A stretch of 54,680 bases of DNA. It comes from Leucobacter ruminantium. Lineage in GTDB: Bacteria; Actinomycetota; Actinomycetes; Actinomycetales; Microbacteriaceae. Position numbers and translations under genes: made by a program. The number at the start of each line of letters is the position of its first letter. Positions within the stretch are counted from its first letter, which is position 1. This document shows, one piece after another, positions 41,219 through 51,021 of the stretch. The stretch spans positions 1 to 54,680 of the forward strand of contig NZ_JAGDYL010000011.1 of assembly GCF_017565705.1 (NCBI RefSeq), read 5' to 3'. Below the pieces are notes generated by a model. The model did no database searches. It was not told the origin of the DNA and worked only from the letters and a program-made list of their open reading frames with translations.

Positions 41219-44038
41219 TCAAGCGCCCGCCTGCTCGGCGGCCTTCTTCGCGGCGTTCGCCTTGCGCGTCGCCGCAGCCTTCTTCGCCGCCTCCGAGCGC
41301 GCCGGGTCCACCGTCTTCGATGTCGCGGTCTTCTTCGCGGCCGGCTTCTTCACGGCCGGCTTCTTGGCCGCGGTCTTGCGCGCGGGCGCCTTCTTCTTCG
41401 CCGGGCCCTTGGCGCGCTTGATGGCGAGCAGCTCCACAGCGCGCTCGAAGGTGATGTCCTCGACGCTGTCGCCGCGAGGGATCGTCGCGTTCGTCTCGCC
41501 ATCGGTCACGTACGGGCCGAAGCGGCCATCGCGCACCTTGATGGGCTTGCCGCTCACCGGGTCTGCATCGAACTCCTTGAGCGCGCTCGACGCTTTCCGC
41601 GCACCGTACTTCGGCTGGGCGAAGAGCTCCTGCGCACCGGCGAGATCGATCGAGAAGATCGCGTCCTCACCCGGCAGGGAGCGCGTGTCGGTCCCTTTCT
41701 TGAGGTAGGGACCGTAGCGCCCGTTCTGCGCCGTGATCTCGGCGCCCGAATCGGGGTCGGTGCCGACGATGCGCGGCAGTTCGAGCAGCGCGACCGCGGT
41801 GTCGAGATCGATGGTGGCGGGGTCCATGCTCTTGAAGAGCGAAGCGGTGCGGGGCTTGACGCCCTTCGGCAGTTCCTCGCCCTCGTCGGGCAGCTCCGTC
41901 ACGTACGGCCCGAATCGGCCGTTCTTCGCGACGATGCGCTTGCCCGTCTCGGGGTGCAACCCGACCACGCGGTCCTCGGCCGGCTCGGCGTCGGCGAGCT
42001 CGTGCGCCTTCTCGGGGGTCAGCTCATCGGGGGCGAGTCCCTCGGGGATGTTGACGCTGCGCGGCTTCAGCGCACCGTCTTCGCCGACCTCGCACTTGTC
42101 GTCGAAGACCTCGAGGTAGGGCCCGTACTTGCCGTTGCGCAGGGAGATCTCGTCGTCGATCTTGATCGTGTTGATCGCACGGGCGTCGATCTCACCGAGG
42201 TTGTCCACCACGCCGCGCAGGCCCGGGTGCGTGTCGGTGCCGAAGTAGAATTCACCGAGCCACTTGCCGCGCGCCTCCTCGCCTGCCGCGATGCGGTCGA
42301 GGTCGCTCTCCATCTCGGCGGTGAAGTCGTAGTCGACGAGCTCGCCGAAGTGCTCCTCGAGCAGGCGCACCACGGAGAACGCGATCCAGCTCGGCACGAG
42401 GGCCTGACCCTTCTTCGTGACGTATCCGCGGTCCATGATCGTGCTGATGATCGCTGCGTAGGTCGAGGGTCGCCCGATGCCGAGCTCTTCGAGACGCTTG
42501 GTGAGGCTCGCCTCGGTGTAGCGGGGCGGAGGGCTGGTCTCGTGTCCCTTGGCCTCCGGTGCGACGACGTCGAGCGGCTGCCCGGAGGAGAGCTGCGGCA
42601 GGGAGACGTTCTGATCCCTGTCGCCGCGCTTCTCGTCACGGCCCTCCTCGTAGGCCAGCAGGAAGCCGGGGAAGGTGATCACGGTGCCGCTCGCGGTGAA
42701 CTCGAGGGGCGTCTCGGTCTCCGCACCGTCGATGGTCTCCGCGACCTTCGCCGAGAGGGTGACCGTGTCGGTCGATCCCTTCGCGTCGGCCATCTGACTC
42801 GCGACCGTGCGCTTCCAGATCAGCTCGTAGAGGGCGTACTCGCCCTGGGTGAGCCTGCCCTTGAGCGAACTGGGTCGCTGGAAGGTGTCGCCCGCGGGGC
42901 GGATCGCCTCGTGCGCTTCCTGCGCCCCCTTCGACTTGCCCGTGTAGACCCGGGGCTTCTCGGGGAGGGTCTCGGCGCCGTAGAGCTCGGCGGCCTGCTT
43001 ACGAGCCGCCTGGATCGCTTGGCTCGACAGCGTCGGCGAGTCGGTTCGCATATAGGTGATGTAACCGTTCTCGTAGAGCGACTGCGCGAACGACATCGTC
43101 TGCCGCGAGCTGTAGCGGAGTTTGCGCGAGGCCTCCTGCTGCAGGGTCGACGTCGTGAACGGCGCCGCGGGGCGGCGGGTGTGCGGCTTGGTCTCGACCG
43201 AGTGCACGGTCGCGCGGGCCGAGTCGAGCTGAGCGGCGATGCGCTGGGCTCGGTCCTGCTCGAGGCGGAGCACGCCCGCCTTCTGCGCTTTTGCGGTGAG
43301 GGATCCGTCGTCTGCGAAGTCGCCGCCCGTCGCGAGGCGCTGCTCGGCGACGCGCACGAGTCGGGCCTCGAACGCGGTCGTGTCGGGAGCGTCGGCCCCC
43401 GGCTCGAACGTCGCGGTGAGGTCCCAGTACTCGGCGGCGCGGAAGGCCTGGCGCTCGCGCTCACGGTCGACGACGAGACGGGTCGCCGCCGACTGGACGC
43501 GGCCGGCCGACAGTTTCGGCGCGACCTTGCGCCAGAGCACGGGCGAGATGTCGTAGCCGTAGAGACGGTCGAGGATGCGGCGGGTCTCCTGCGCATCGAC
43601 GAGGGCGATGTCGAGGTCGCGTGTGTTCTGCTTGGCCTGTTCGATCGCCTCCCGGGTGATCTCGTGGAACACCATGCGGCGCACGGGCACCTTCGGCTTC
43701 AGCACCTCGAGCAGGTGCCACGCGATGGCCTCGCCCTCGCGGTCCTCATCGGTGGCGAGCCAGAGCTCGTCCGCTCCCTTCAGCGCCCGCTTGAGCTCGG
43801 TGACCGTCTTCTTCTTGTTATCGTTCACCACGTAATAGGGGGCGAAGTCGTTCTCGACGTCGACGGCGAACTTGCCGAATGCGCCCTGCTTGAGGTCGCT
43901 CGGCAGAGCCGAAGGTTCGGCGAGGTCGCGGATGTGACCGACCGAGGCGATCACCTCGTAGTCATCGCCGAGGTAGCCACTGATCGTCTTCGCCTTGGTC
44001 GGCGACTCGACGATAACGAGTTTCTTCGCGCCCGCCAC
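41219..44038 (-). CDS. topA: DNA topoisomerase I
   Basis: The 939-residue type IA enzyme has the Toprim domain (LVIVESPTKAKTISGYLG, ATDEDREGEAIAWHL), Y329 as nucleophile (YITYMRTDSP), and ETRRILDRLYGYDISPVLW. The C-terminus has four repeats with the topo_C_Rpt pattern (G-R/K-Y/F-G-P-Y) at about residues 620-880, then a Lys/Ala-rich tail of about 60 residues (KKAPARKTAAKKPAVKK), as in mycobacterial TopA. It relaxes negative supercoils. Start GTG 44038 follows GGAGACCC. It lacks the zinc fingers of the E. coli enzyme. Confidence 0.96.
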   Translation of the reverse strand: MAGAKKLVIVESPTKAKTISGYLGDDYEVIASVGHIRDLAEPSALPSDLKQGAFGKFAVDVENDFAPYYVVNDNKKKTVTELKRALKGADELWLATDEDREGEAIAWHLLEVLKPKVPVRRMVFHEITREAIEQAKQNTRDLDIALVDAQETRRILDRLYGYDISPVLWRKVAPKLSAGRVQSAATRLVVDRERERQAFRAAEYWDLTATFEPGADAPDTTAFEARLVRVAEQRLATGGDFADDGSLTAKAQKAGVLRLEQDRAQRIAAQLDSARATVHSVETKPHTRRPAAPFTTSTLQQEASRKLRYSSRQTMSFAQSLYENGYITYMRTDSPTLSSQAIQAARKQAAELYGAETLPEKPRVYTGKSKGAQEAHEAIRPAGDTFQRPSSLKGRLTQGEYALYELIWKRTVASQMADAKGSTDTVTLSAKVAETIDGAETETPLEFTASGTVITFPGFLLAYEEGRDEKRGDRDQNVSLPQLSSGQPLDVVAPEAKGHETSPPPRYTEASLTKRLEELGIGRPSTYAAIISTIMDRGYVTKKGQALVPSWIAFSVVRLLEEHFGELVDYDFTAEMESDLDRIAAGEEARGKWLGEFYFGTDTHPGLRGVVDNLGEIDARAINTIKIDDEISLRNGKYGPYLEVFDDKCEVGEDGALKPRSVNIPEGLAPDELTPEKAHELADAEPAEDRVVGLHPETGKRIVAKNGRFGPYVTELPDEGEELPKGVKPRTASLFKSMDPATIDLDTAVALLELPRIVGTDPDSGAEITAQNGRYGPYLKKGTDTRSLPGEDAIFSIDLAGAQELFAQPKYGARKASSALKEFDADPVSGKPIKVRDGRFGPYVTDGETNATIPRGDSVEDITFERAVELLAIKRAKGPAKKKAPARKTAAKKPAVKKPAAKKTATSKTVDPARSEAAKKAAATRKANAAKKAAEQAGA

Positions 44039-44271
44039 GGGTCTCCATTCAATCGAACTGGTGCGATTCGCACTGAGAGTCGGCGCGATGCTCTCGCGCC
44101 TCCATGCGGTCCTGATCCATGGACCGTTCTGCACCGCCACGATACACAGTATCCGGTGAGAATCCACTCCCGGAGACCGAGAGATCCGCGGTCCCTCCCC
44201 CTCCCTAGCGTTCGACTGCGGGTCGTCCGACCAATCGGCCCGCCTGCGGGGAGGCCCCGGTCAGTCGGCGA

Positions 44272-45066
44272 TCAGGGCGGCCCGAGGAACTCGAACGGGT
44301 CGAGATCGGGGAACGAATTGGAAGGCCTCGAAGAGAGCGTGAAGTGCGTGTGCGGCCCCTCGGTGCATCCGCTGAGCCCCGCCCGCGCGACGATCTCCCC
44401 GGCCCGCACGCGGGAGCCGATCGCGATCCCGTGATCGCCGGGAGAACCGGGCGCGATGTGATTGTGCGAACTGTAGAGCACACGCCCCTCATACTCGTGC
44501 CTGATGATGACGGTGTGGTTCGGGCCTCTCCACCAGATGGGGCTGATGGCGCAGGCGGCCGGCACTCCCCCGCCGTCGGGACCGGCGTGCACGACCTCGC
44601 CGTCGTAGGGCGCGTAGAGAGCACCGTCGCCTCCGACCGCGAGGTCGATCGAGGTGCCGTCGTGGAAGCCCTGGGTGAGACCGCGCACGGCGGAGGGCCA
44701 CGCCCAGCCGTTGGGACCGACCTGGCCGACCACGACTCCGCCCGGCGGAGCGGCGGGCGCCGCCCTCGCGTCGGCAGACACCGACCCGAGCGGAGTGCCG
44801 ATCGCCACCGTGATGCGCGCTTCGCCGCGCAGGCGGTCGATCGCGCAGCGTTCCACCCCAGCACCGACGGAGCCCGCGACCTTCTCCGCCGCGGCGCAGG
44901 CGTCGGCCGCGATCCAACCGTTCACGGCATCCGCTGCGGCGAGCGCAGCCGCGTCGGCGGCGCCCGAAGCGCGGTGCCGGGCCTCCAGCTGCGCCCCCGC
45001 TGAGAGCACAGGCAGCCCGAGCAGGAGGGCCGCGGCGGCGCAGCAGAGCGTCGCAGGCGCGCTCAC
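44272..45066 (-). CDS. Fusion: TadE-like pilus-locus protein (Rv3654c type) with M23 metallopeptidase domain
   Basis: The 264-residue protein begins with a membrane or signal segment (ATLCCAAAALLLGLPVLSAG) and ARHRASGAADAAALAAADAV, the pattern of TadE-like proteins in the actinobacterial Tad locus. From about residue 110 a LytM/M23 domain follows: FHDGTSIDLA (metal His and Asp, two residues further apart than usual), LYAPYDGEVVHAG, HTVIIRHEYEGRVLYSSHNH and GPHTHF (HxH). M23 enzymes cut peptidoglycan cross-links. It overlaps the upstream TadE gene by 4 bases and is the last gene of the operon. The fusion is unusual and suggests local wall remodelling for the pilus. The altered spacing leaves activity uncertain. 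Confidence 0.8.
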   Translation of the reverse strand: MSAPATLCCAAAALLLGLPVLSAGAQLEARHRASGAADAAALAAADAVNGWIAADACAAAEKVAGSVGAGVERCAIDRLRGEARITVAIGTPLGSVSADARAAPAAPPGGVVVGQVGPNGWAWPSAVRGLTQGFHDGTSIDLAVGGDGALYAPYDGEVVHAGPDGGGVPAACAISPIWWRGPNHTVIIRHEYEGRVLYSSHNHIAPGSPGDHGIAIGSRVRAGEIVARAGLSGCTEGPHTHFTLSSRPSNSFPDLDPFEFLGPP

Positions 45067-45545
45067 CGTCGTTCTCCCGCGTCACTCAGCGCGGCGCAGG
45101 AGCTGCCGCGCACCGCGATGCTCGAGAGCACGCCGCCGACCGGGCGGGAGGCGAGCTCGACGCAGTGCAGGCCATCGCGCTGGCTGCGCGACACGACGAC
45201 GCCCGTGCCGAGCTCGGCGAGCCGCTGCTCGGCCGTCTCTCCGCGCGCTTCGAGCCGTGCGACCTCGGCTGAAGCCGAGACCAGCGTGATGCGGTGCGCC
45301 GACAGCGCCACCCCGCCGATCACGAGTCCGAGCACAGCCACGACCGCGGGAAGCACGATCGCGAACTCGGCCGTCACCGTGCCCCGCTCGTCACCGACGA
45401 GGCCGCGGCTGCGGGCGCCGATCTCTGGAATGCAGGCCCCAGCCCCGCCGAACTCAGGCCCGCAGGTCTCGATACCGGCGGCACCGGAGCCTCCGTCGGA
45501 CTCGGCGGGGCGGGCCGGGCGCTCACCCCGCCGAGCCCAGCGCAT
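45063..45545 (-). CDS. TadE-family pilus assembly protein
   Basis: The 160-residue protein has the TadE signature DERGTVTAEFAIVLP, with the E at position 5 of the hydrophobic helix, followed by AVVAVLGLVIGGVALSA. These pseudopilin-like proteins are processed and anchored in the membrane as part of Flp/Tad pilus machines. The N-terminal 50 residues before the motif are longer than usual, so the real start could be downstream, for example near residue 48. It overlaps the DUF4244 gene by 23 bases. Confidence 0.85.
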   Translation of the reverse strand: MRWARRGERPARPAESDGGSGAAGIETCGPEFGGAGACIPEIGARSRGLVGDERGTVTAEFAIVLPAVVAVLGLVIGGVALSAHRITLVSASAEVARLEARGETAEQRLAELGTGVVVSRSQRDGLHCVELASRPVGGVLSSIAVRGSSCAALSDAGERR

Positions 45546-45891
45546 TCTCGACCAGTTGCACGAGCATCGCGCGGATCTCGCTCGAGCGCATGATCGCCAC
45601 GAGCAGACCTGCGAAGGCGACCGCGGCCATGATCACGATCGCGTATTCCGCGGTGACGGCACCGTTCTCGTCGGCCGCGAGGTCGCGGTGGCGCCGGCGG
45701 TGGGGCGCGAGGTGTGCGCCGCCCACATGCGACTCGGCGGCCCGCGCCGGCCGCGATGGCGCACGGCGACGGCTCCGAGCCGTGCGGGCGACGAAGGCCG
45801 GGAGCCGCGCACCGGTTTTCTCGGACGTGGACTCCGCGGCGTCCTCGGGCCGGTCGGGGGTCGGGACGAGGCGGAGACGGGTGCTGTTCAT
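45523..45891 (-). CDS. DUF4244 protein, putative Flp-like pilin
   Basis: The 122-residue protein has a long Arg-rich N-terminal region, then ADENGAVTAEYAIVIMAAVA and a membrane helix, which is the DUF4244/Flp pilin signature (prepilin-like site before a hydrophobic helix with Glu at +5). It is the likely pilus subunit of the locus. The leader is longer than in typical Flp pilins, which is normal in Microbacteriaceae. It lies 176 bases downstream of the TadB/C gene, and that gap has no other gene. Confidence 0.85.
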   Translation of the reverse strand: MNSTRLRLVPTPDRPEDAAESTSEKTGARLPAFVARTARSRRRAPSRPARAAESHVGGAHLAPHRRRHRDLAADENGAVTAEYAIVIMAAVAFAGLLVAIMRSSEIRAMLVQLVENALGSAG

Positions 45892-46067
45892 CGGTGGATC
45901 CTCACTGTCTGGCACGGCTCCGGCGGCAGCCGGTGGGTTCATCCTGGTGGCTGCGGCCGGACGGGGGAATCCGGAATCGGGCGATGTGGATAAGTCGCCC
46001 GAGAATCGATGCGAAGCCGATTCTGGGGAGGGACGGGGCGATGGATCCCTCGCCCCACTTGGCGGGA

Positions 46068-46976
46068 TCAGAGACCTCCGAGCATGGAGAGCAGCACCGG
46101 CAGCACCCCCAGCGCGATGAACGAGGGCAGCACGCAGACGCCCAGCGGCACCAGCACCCGCACTCCCAGCCGCTCCGCCTCGCTCTCGAGCTCCGCCCTG
46201 GCCCGCGCGCGCACGGCCTCGGCCTCCTCGAGCAGCAGAGGCCCGACGGGCACGCCGACGCGCAGCGCGGTCGCGAGGGCGGTGCGCAGCGGAGCGCCAG
46301 CACGGAAGCAGTCGAAGCCGACCCACTCTGCACCGAACTCGTCGACGCAATCGGCGACGCGCACGAGCGCCTCCGCAGGAGCCGCCCCTCCGCGCAGCGC
46401 GATCCAGGCCAGCTCGAACTCGAGCCCCGCGATGCGGTCGTCGCTCTCGACCGAGCGCGCGAGCGACCGCGCCCATCCGACGCCCGCGCCGAGCAGCACG
46501 GCCCCCGCGCAGAGCAAGGCCGCGCCGACAGAGCTCAGCAGCACGGGCAGCGGGTCGAATCCGAGCAGACCGCCCAGCACGAGGGCGAGCGGCGGCAGGG
46601 TCGCCACCATGCGCACGGTCGCTCGAGGCCCGGAGAGCAGCACGGTGCGCTGCTGTCTGAGCCTCGTCAGCTCCCGCAGCGCCGCGGCGATGCCCGCGAG
46701 CGCCTGGGCCAGCGGGGCTCCGCTGCGCTCGGCGAGCCCCCAGGCGGCGGCGAGCACGCGCCATTCGGGTTTCCCCTGGGCCGCGATCGCCTCGGCGATC
46801 GGTGCTCCGGCCGCGACGCGCGCAGCTACTTCGAGGGCACCGGGATCCCTCGTCTCCTCCGCGGCGATCGGCAGTGCGCGCTCGGGAGCGACGCCGCCCC
46901 GCATCAGCGCCGCGCACGTCGCCGCGACGGCCGCCACCCCCTCGGCGCCGGCCGCGGGCGGGCCCCGGCGCCTCAC
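46068..46976 (-). CDS. Type II secretion F-domain protein (TadB/TadC-like)
   Basis: The 302-residue protein has Ala-rich helices and the T2SSF pattern twice in loose form: GKPEWRVLAAAWGLAERSG, then AGIAAALRELTRLRQQRTVL, two membrane helices (about residues 140-185), LAWIALRGGAAPAEAL and a C-terminal helix pair ending PSFIALGVLPVLLSMLGG. It is the inner-membrane platform of the Tad machine; one gene here replaces the usual tadB and tadC pair. The GTG 46976 overlaps the tadA stop (GTGA). Confidence 0.85.
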   Translation of the reverse strand: MRRRGPPAAGAEGVAAVAATCAALMRGGVAPERALPIAAEETRDPGALEVAARVAAGAPIAEAIAAQGKPEWRVLAAAWGLAERSGAPLAQALAGIAAALRELTRLRQQRTVLLSGPRATVRMVATLPPLALVLGGLLGFDPLPVLLSSVGAALLCAGAVLLGAGVGWARSLARSVESDDRIAGLEFELAWIALRGGAAPAEALVRVADCVDEFGAEWVGFDCFRAGAPLRTALATALRVGVPVGPLLLEEAEAVRARARAELESEAERLGVRVLVPLGVCVLPSFIALGVLPVLLSMLGGL

Positions 46977-47950
46977 CGCCGCTCCTCCCGTACCGCCAGG
47001 GCGCCCGAGGAGTCCACGGCGAGACGTCCGATCGCCCTCACGCGATGTCCCTCGGCGCCGCGCTCGACGTGCACGACGGTGTGCAGCGCCGAGACCGCCT
47101 GCCTCGCGATGGCCGTCGCACCGAGACCGGCGAGCGCGCCCAGCGCCTCCAGGCGAGCGGGCACGTCGGAGAGTCGGCTCGCGTGCAGCGTGCCCGCGCC
47201 GCCGTCGTGACCGGTGTTGAGCGCGGCGAGCAGCGTCGCGACCTCGGCGCCCCGGCACTCGCCCAGCACGATGCGGTCGGGTCGCATGCGCAGAGCCTCG
47301 CGCAGCAGGCGGTCGAGCGACACCTCGCCCGCGCCCTCGCTGTTCGCCTGTCGGGCCTGCAGCGCGATGACGTGCGGGTGCCGCAGTCTGAGCTCCGCGA
47401 CGTCCTCGATCGTCAGGATCCGCTCATCGGCGGGGGCGAGATCGAGCAGCGCGCCGAGAACGGTGGTCTTGCCGCTGCCCGTGCCGCCGGTGATCAGGAT
47501 GTTGCGACGCTCCGAGACGGCCGCCGCGAGCCGGTTCGCGACGACCGGCCCGCAGAGGCCTCCCGCGACGAGGTCGGCGAAGGCGAGCGGCCGGACGCGG
47601 GGCACGCGGATCGAGACGGCGGCGCCCGAGACCGACACGGGCGGGAGAACGGCGTGCACACGGATCCCGTCTCCGACGCGCACATCGACGCACGGATGTA
47701 GCTCGTCGAGGTGTCGGCCTCCGGCGGCTACCAGCCGCACCGCGAACCGGGCGAGCGCGGCCGGGTCCGTGCTCCATCCGGACACGGCCCGGGGGCCCGC
47801 CCCGCGGTCGAGGCGCAGCCGCGCACGGCCTCCTTCGACGTGCAGCAGCATGTCACGGAGCTCGGGGTCGTCGAGCAGCGGCAGCAGCCCGCCGAAGGCG
47901 CGCCTGGCTGCGAGGTCGAGCGCCGCCGTGCGGATCCCTGTCGAGAGCAT
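46973..47950 (-). CDS. tadA: TadA-family secretion ATPase
   Basis: The 325-residue ATPase has an N-terminal domain with LLLHVEGGRARLRLD, then Walker A (ITGGTGSGKTTVL), the Asp box (ERILTIEDVAELRL), Walker B and His box (RPDRIVLGECRGAEV, TGHDGGAGTLHA). It powers assembly of the pilus and starts the operon. It is annotated elsewhere as a conjugal-transfer-associated ATPase, but no conjugation genes are nearby. No clear ribosome binding site precedes the ATG. Confidence 0.92.
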   Translation of the reverse strand: MLSTGIRTAALDLAARRAFGGLLPLLDDPELRDMLLHVEGGRARLRLDRGAGPRAVSGWSTDPAALARFAVRLVAAGGRHLDELHPCVDVRVGDGIRVHAVLPPVSVSGAAVSIRVPRVRPLAFADLVAGGLCGPVVANRLAAAVSERRNILITGGTGSGKTTVLGALLDLAPADERILTIEDVAELRLRHPHVIALQARQANSEGAGEVSLDRLLREALRMRPDRIVLGECRGAEVATLLAALNTGHDGGAGTLHASRLSDVPARLEALGALAGLGATAIARQAVSALHTVVHVERGAEGHRVRAIGRLAVDSSGALAVREERR

Positions 47951-48032
47951 GCGCCCAGAGAAGCAGCGTGAGCCGCCCCTGTCATCCGCGAATGCTCGAA
48001 TGTGCAGAACCCACCGGAATATCGCAAAAAAG

Positions 48033-48048
48033 TCGCTCCTGTGAGCGA
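48033..48048. promoter_or_regulatory. Inverted repeat in the tadA/acsA intergenic region
   Basis: TCGCTC-CTGT-GAGCGA is a 6-bp inverted repeat 18 bases before the presumed acsA -10 element, in a locally AT-rich patch (CGCAAAAAAG precedes it). It could be an operator for acsA or the divergent tad operon. It does not match the GlxR/CRP consensus well. Confidence 0.35.
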
Positions 48049-48065
48049 ATAGACCCCGCACGTTA

Positions 48066-48071
48066 TAGCCT
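48066..48071 (+). promoter_or_regulatory. Candidate -10 of the acsA transcript
   Basis: TAGCCT at 48066-48071 is followed by 5 bases and the ATG of a 17-codon ORF. If this is the promoter, transcription starts close to 48077 and acsA has a leader of 50-80 bases. Confidence 0.4.
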
Positions 48072-48076
48072 GGGAG

Positions 48077-48130
48077 ATGCAGCGTCGCCTCGCGCAACCC
48101 GAATTGGTTGGTCGTAGCGACCATTTTTGA
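48077..48130 (+). CDS. Possible 17-residue upstream ORF coupled to acsA
   Basis: ATG 48077 opens a short frame reading MQRRLAQPELVGRSDHF, stopping at TGA 48128-48130. The stop overlaps a TTG (TTGA) that is in frame with acsA. The ORF begins next to a TANNNT element in leaderless fashion. It may be a regulatory upstream ORF or simply chance. Confidence 0.35.
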   Translation: MQRRLAQPELVGRSDHF

Positions 48131-48147
48131 CCATTACGAGCGATTGG

Positions 48148-50136
<1,989 letters not shown>

Positions 50137-50204
50137 ATCGCGCCAGCGATTCAGCGAGTTCTGCGCCGGGGCCACCGCCCCGGAGAAGGGGGCGTAGCCC
50201 CGGA

Positions 50205-50250
50205 ACGCGAAGGGGGCGAGGGATCCGCGGATCCCTCGCCCCCTTCGCGT
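50205..50250. terminator. 46-bp perfect palindrome between acsA and ridA
   Basis: The sequence from 50205 to 50250 is identical to its reverse complement over all 46 bases, with the centre CCGCGG, so it forms a very stable hairpin in both transcripts. Two GAGGGATC octamers in opposite orientation (50218-50225, 50230-50237) make up its core. It lies between two convergent genes. Just upstream GCCCCGG occurs twice (50168, 50197). Confidence 0.85.
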
Positions 50251-50269
50251 ATCGGCGAAACCCGCCCCG

Positions 50270-50743
50270 TCAGTCCTCGATCTTGAAGACGAATTCGATC
50301 TCGACGGGTGCGTCGAGCGGCAGCACCGTCACGCCGACCGCGGAGCGGACATGGATGCCCAGGTCGCCGAACACGCGCCCCAGGAACACCGAGGCGCCGT
50401 TCGCGACACCGGGCTGGCCGGTGAACGAGGGATCGGACGCCACGAACGCCGTGACCTTCACGACCTGGGTGATCTTGTCGAGCGAGCCGATCAGGCCGCG
50501 CACGGCGGCGAGCGCGTTGAGCGCGCAGAGCCGCGCGAGCTCCTCGGCGTCCGCGGGAGACACCAGGCCCTCGCCCTCGCCCACCTTGCCGGTCTGCGGC
50601 AGCTTCCCGTCGACGAACGGCAGCTGCCCCGCCGTGTAGACGTAGTCGCCGTCGCGCAGCGCCGGAACATAGGCGGCGACCGCGGCCGCGACCTCGGGAA
50701 CCTCGTAGCCGAGCTCGCTCAGGCGTTCTTCGATCACAGACAT
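50270..50743 (-). CDS. RidA-family (YjgF/YER057c) protein
   Basis: The 157-residue protein has the RidA fold with YVPALRDGDYVYTAGQLPFV, LCALNALAAVRGLIGSLDKI, VKVTAFVASDPSFTGQP and AVGVTVLPLDAPVEIEFV. The active-site Arg of classical RidA enamine deaminases (R105) is not clearly conserved; the corresponding end reads PVEIEFVFKIED. It belongs to a longer subfamily found next to acs/ponA2 in actinobacteria. It lies one base after the DUF4177 stop and is cotranscribed. Confidence 0.85.
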   Translation of the reverse strand: MSVIEERLSELGYEVPEVAAAVAAYVPALRDGDYVYTAGQLPFVDGKLPQTGKVGEGEGLVSPADAEELARLCALNALAAVRGLIGSLDKITQVVKVTAFVASDPSFTGQPGVANGASVFLGRVFGDLGIHVRSAVGVTVLPLDAPVEIEFVFKIED

Positions 50744-50744
50744 T

Positions 50745-50912
50745 TCAGGCCTTCCTCTTCAGATATGCGACGTTGCCACCGGCCGGCCCCTCGATGATCT
50801 GCACGAGCTCCCACCCCTGGGAGCCCCAGTTGTTCAGGATCTGCGCCTCGTTGTGCAGCAGCAGCGGGGTCACGAAGTACTCCCACCGCGGGGCATCGGT
50901 CGATTCGCTCAC
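50745..50912 (-). CDS. DUF4177 small protein, 55 aa
   Basis: The protein reads PRWEYFVTPLLLHNEAQILN, then WGSQGWELVQII and AYLKRKA. This is the DUF4177 pattern (W-E-Y ... L-N-x-W-G-x-x-G-W-E-L-V). The start GTG 50912 gives 55 residues, with GGAGA upstream on the minus strand. It sits between the PBP gene and ridA, as in many actinobacteria. The function is unknown. Confidence 0.85.
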   Translation of the reverse strand: MSESTDAPRWEYFVTPLLLHNEAQILNNWGSQGWELVQIIEGPAGGNVAYLKRKA

Positions 50913-51008
50913 GTGCGTTCTCCTCTCGAGTGGCGCAGCCGAGTACGCGGATGAGGTCCGCGCGGCGGCGAAGCGACCTCCGCTTCGCTCTTTGTCAGCT
51001 ACGTCGCC

Positions 51009-51014
51009 TAATCT
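51009..51014 (+). promoter_or_regulatory. -10 element of the leaderless PBP gene
   Basis: TAATCT is followed by 7 bases and ATG 51022; no ribosome binding site lies between. The divergent DUF4177-ridA operon starts 97 bases upstream. Confidence 0.5.
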
Positions 51015-51021
51015 TGATTCT

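Noticed and set aside
46973..47950. tadA as part of a conjugation system
   Set aside because: Its operon partners are pilin-like, TadE and F-domain proteins; no relaxase, coupling protein or mating channel genes lie nearby, and the broken relaxase is 43 kb away in an unrelated element.
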